From assembly GCA_029880425.1 (NCBI GenBank), contig JAOUOK010000095.1, forward strand, positions 1-6,639: a DNA stretch of 6,639 nucleotides, written 5' to 3'. Both the position numbers and the translations under genes were made by a program. Below the pieces are notes generated by a model, which did no database searches, had not been told where the DNA came from, and saw only the letters and a program-made list of their open reading frames with translations. Position 1 is the first letter of the stretch. Each line of letters begins with the position of its first letter. The DNA is from Gammaproteobacteria bacterium (GTDB lineage: Bacteria > Pseudomonadota > Gammaproteobacteria > UBA6429 > Thiohalophilaceae). This document shows, one piece after another, positions 6,610-6,639 of this stretch.

Positions 6610-6639
6610 TAAGTATATTAACTTAAGTTAATATACTTA
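6610..6639. repeat. Perfect 30-bp palindrome at the right edge
   Basis: The last 30 bases are a perfect palindrome with arms 6610-6624 and 6625-6639 and the centre ACTTAAGT. It is almost all A and T, has no loop, and lies just upstream of the marR -35 box. It could be a regulator site for a divergent gene beyond the edge, an extra operator, or a terminator of a neighbouring gene. Whether it extends further cannot be seen. Confidence 0.6.

Noticed and set aside
1..6639. CRISPR array, tRNA/rRNA, transposase, toxin-antitoxin or phage-defence system
   Set aside because: No spaced direct repeats, no RNA gene signatures and no proteins of these families were seen; the genes are respiratory, sensory and sulfur-related.

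Overview
The window comes from an AT-rich proteobacterium, most likely a gammaproteobacterium. This rests on a ccoNOQP cluster followed by ccoG, with protein sequences that look gammaproteobacterial by memory of the families; no closer placement can be supported without a search. There are eight genes: seven complete and one cut by the left edge.

Positions 1-3906, all on the minus strand, carry the cbb3-type (high O2 affinity) cytochrome c oxidase locus. In transcription order these are ccoN (catalytic haem-copper subunit), ccoO (mono-haem cytochrome c), ccoQ (small membrane subunit), ccoP (di-haem cytochrome c) and the first 96 codons of ccoG, a polyferredoxin linked to oxidase assembly and copper handling. 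ccoN to ccoP are tightly packed (gaps of 19 and 28 bases, then an 11-base overlap) and form one operon. It ends in an unusual 141-bp imperfect inverted repeat that contains the ccoP stop codon, followed by a clear Rho-independent terminator, so ccoG probably has its own promoter.

Positions 3907-4258 are a divergent control region with several dyads and candidate promoters but no canonical FNR/ANR box. On the plus strand, positions 4259-5632 encode a membrane-bound sensor histidine kinase with six predicted transmembrane segments and no receiver domain. No response regulator is visible. Its position suggests, without proving, a link to oxidase control. A perfect bidirectional hairpin terminator (5633-5659) separates it from the next unit.

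Positions 5709-6639 hold two minus-strand genes: a MarR-family regulator (6120-6548) and, downstream of it, a single-domain rhodanese (5709-6014). A probable terminator lies between them. Each has its own promoter, and both promoters carry a palindrome built on the same core, GTATATAC, in the spacer between the -35 and -10 boxes. The marR promoter has perfect TTGACA and TATAAT boxes and a second palindrome over the predicted start of transcription. The simplest reading is an autoregulated MarR repressor that also controls the rhodanese, perhaps sensing reactive sulfur or oxidants. A perfect 30-bp palindrome ends exactly at the right edge.

Most of the window is well-known respiratory machinery. 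The less ordinary parts are the MarR/rhodanese operator set, the inverted repeat at the ccoP end, the orphan kinase and the edge palindrome.
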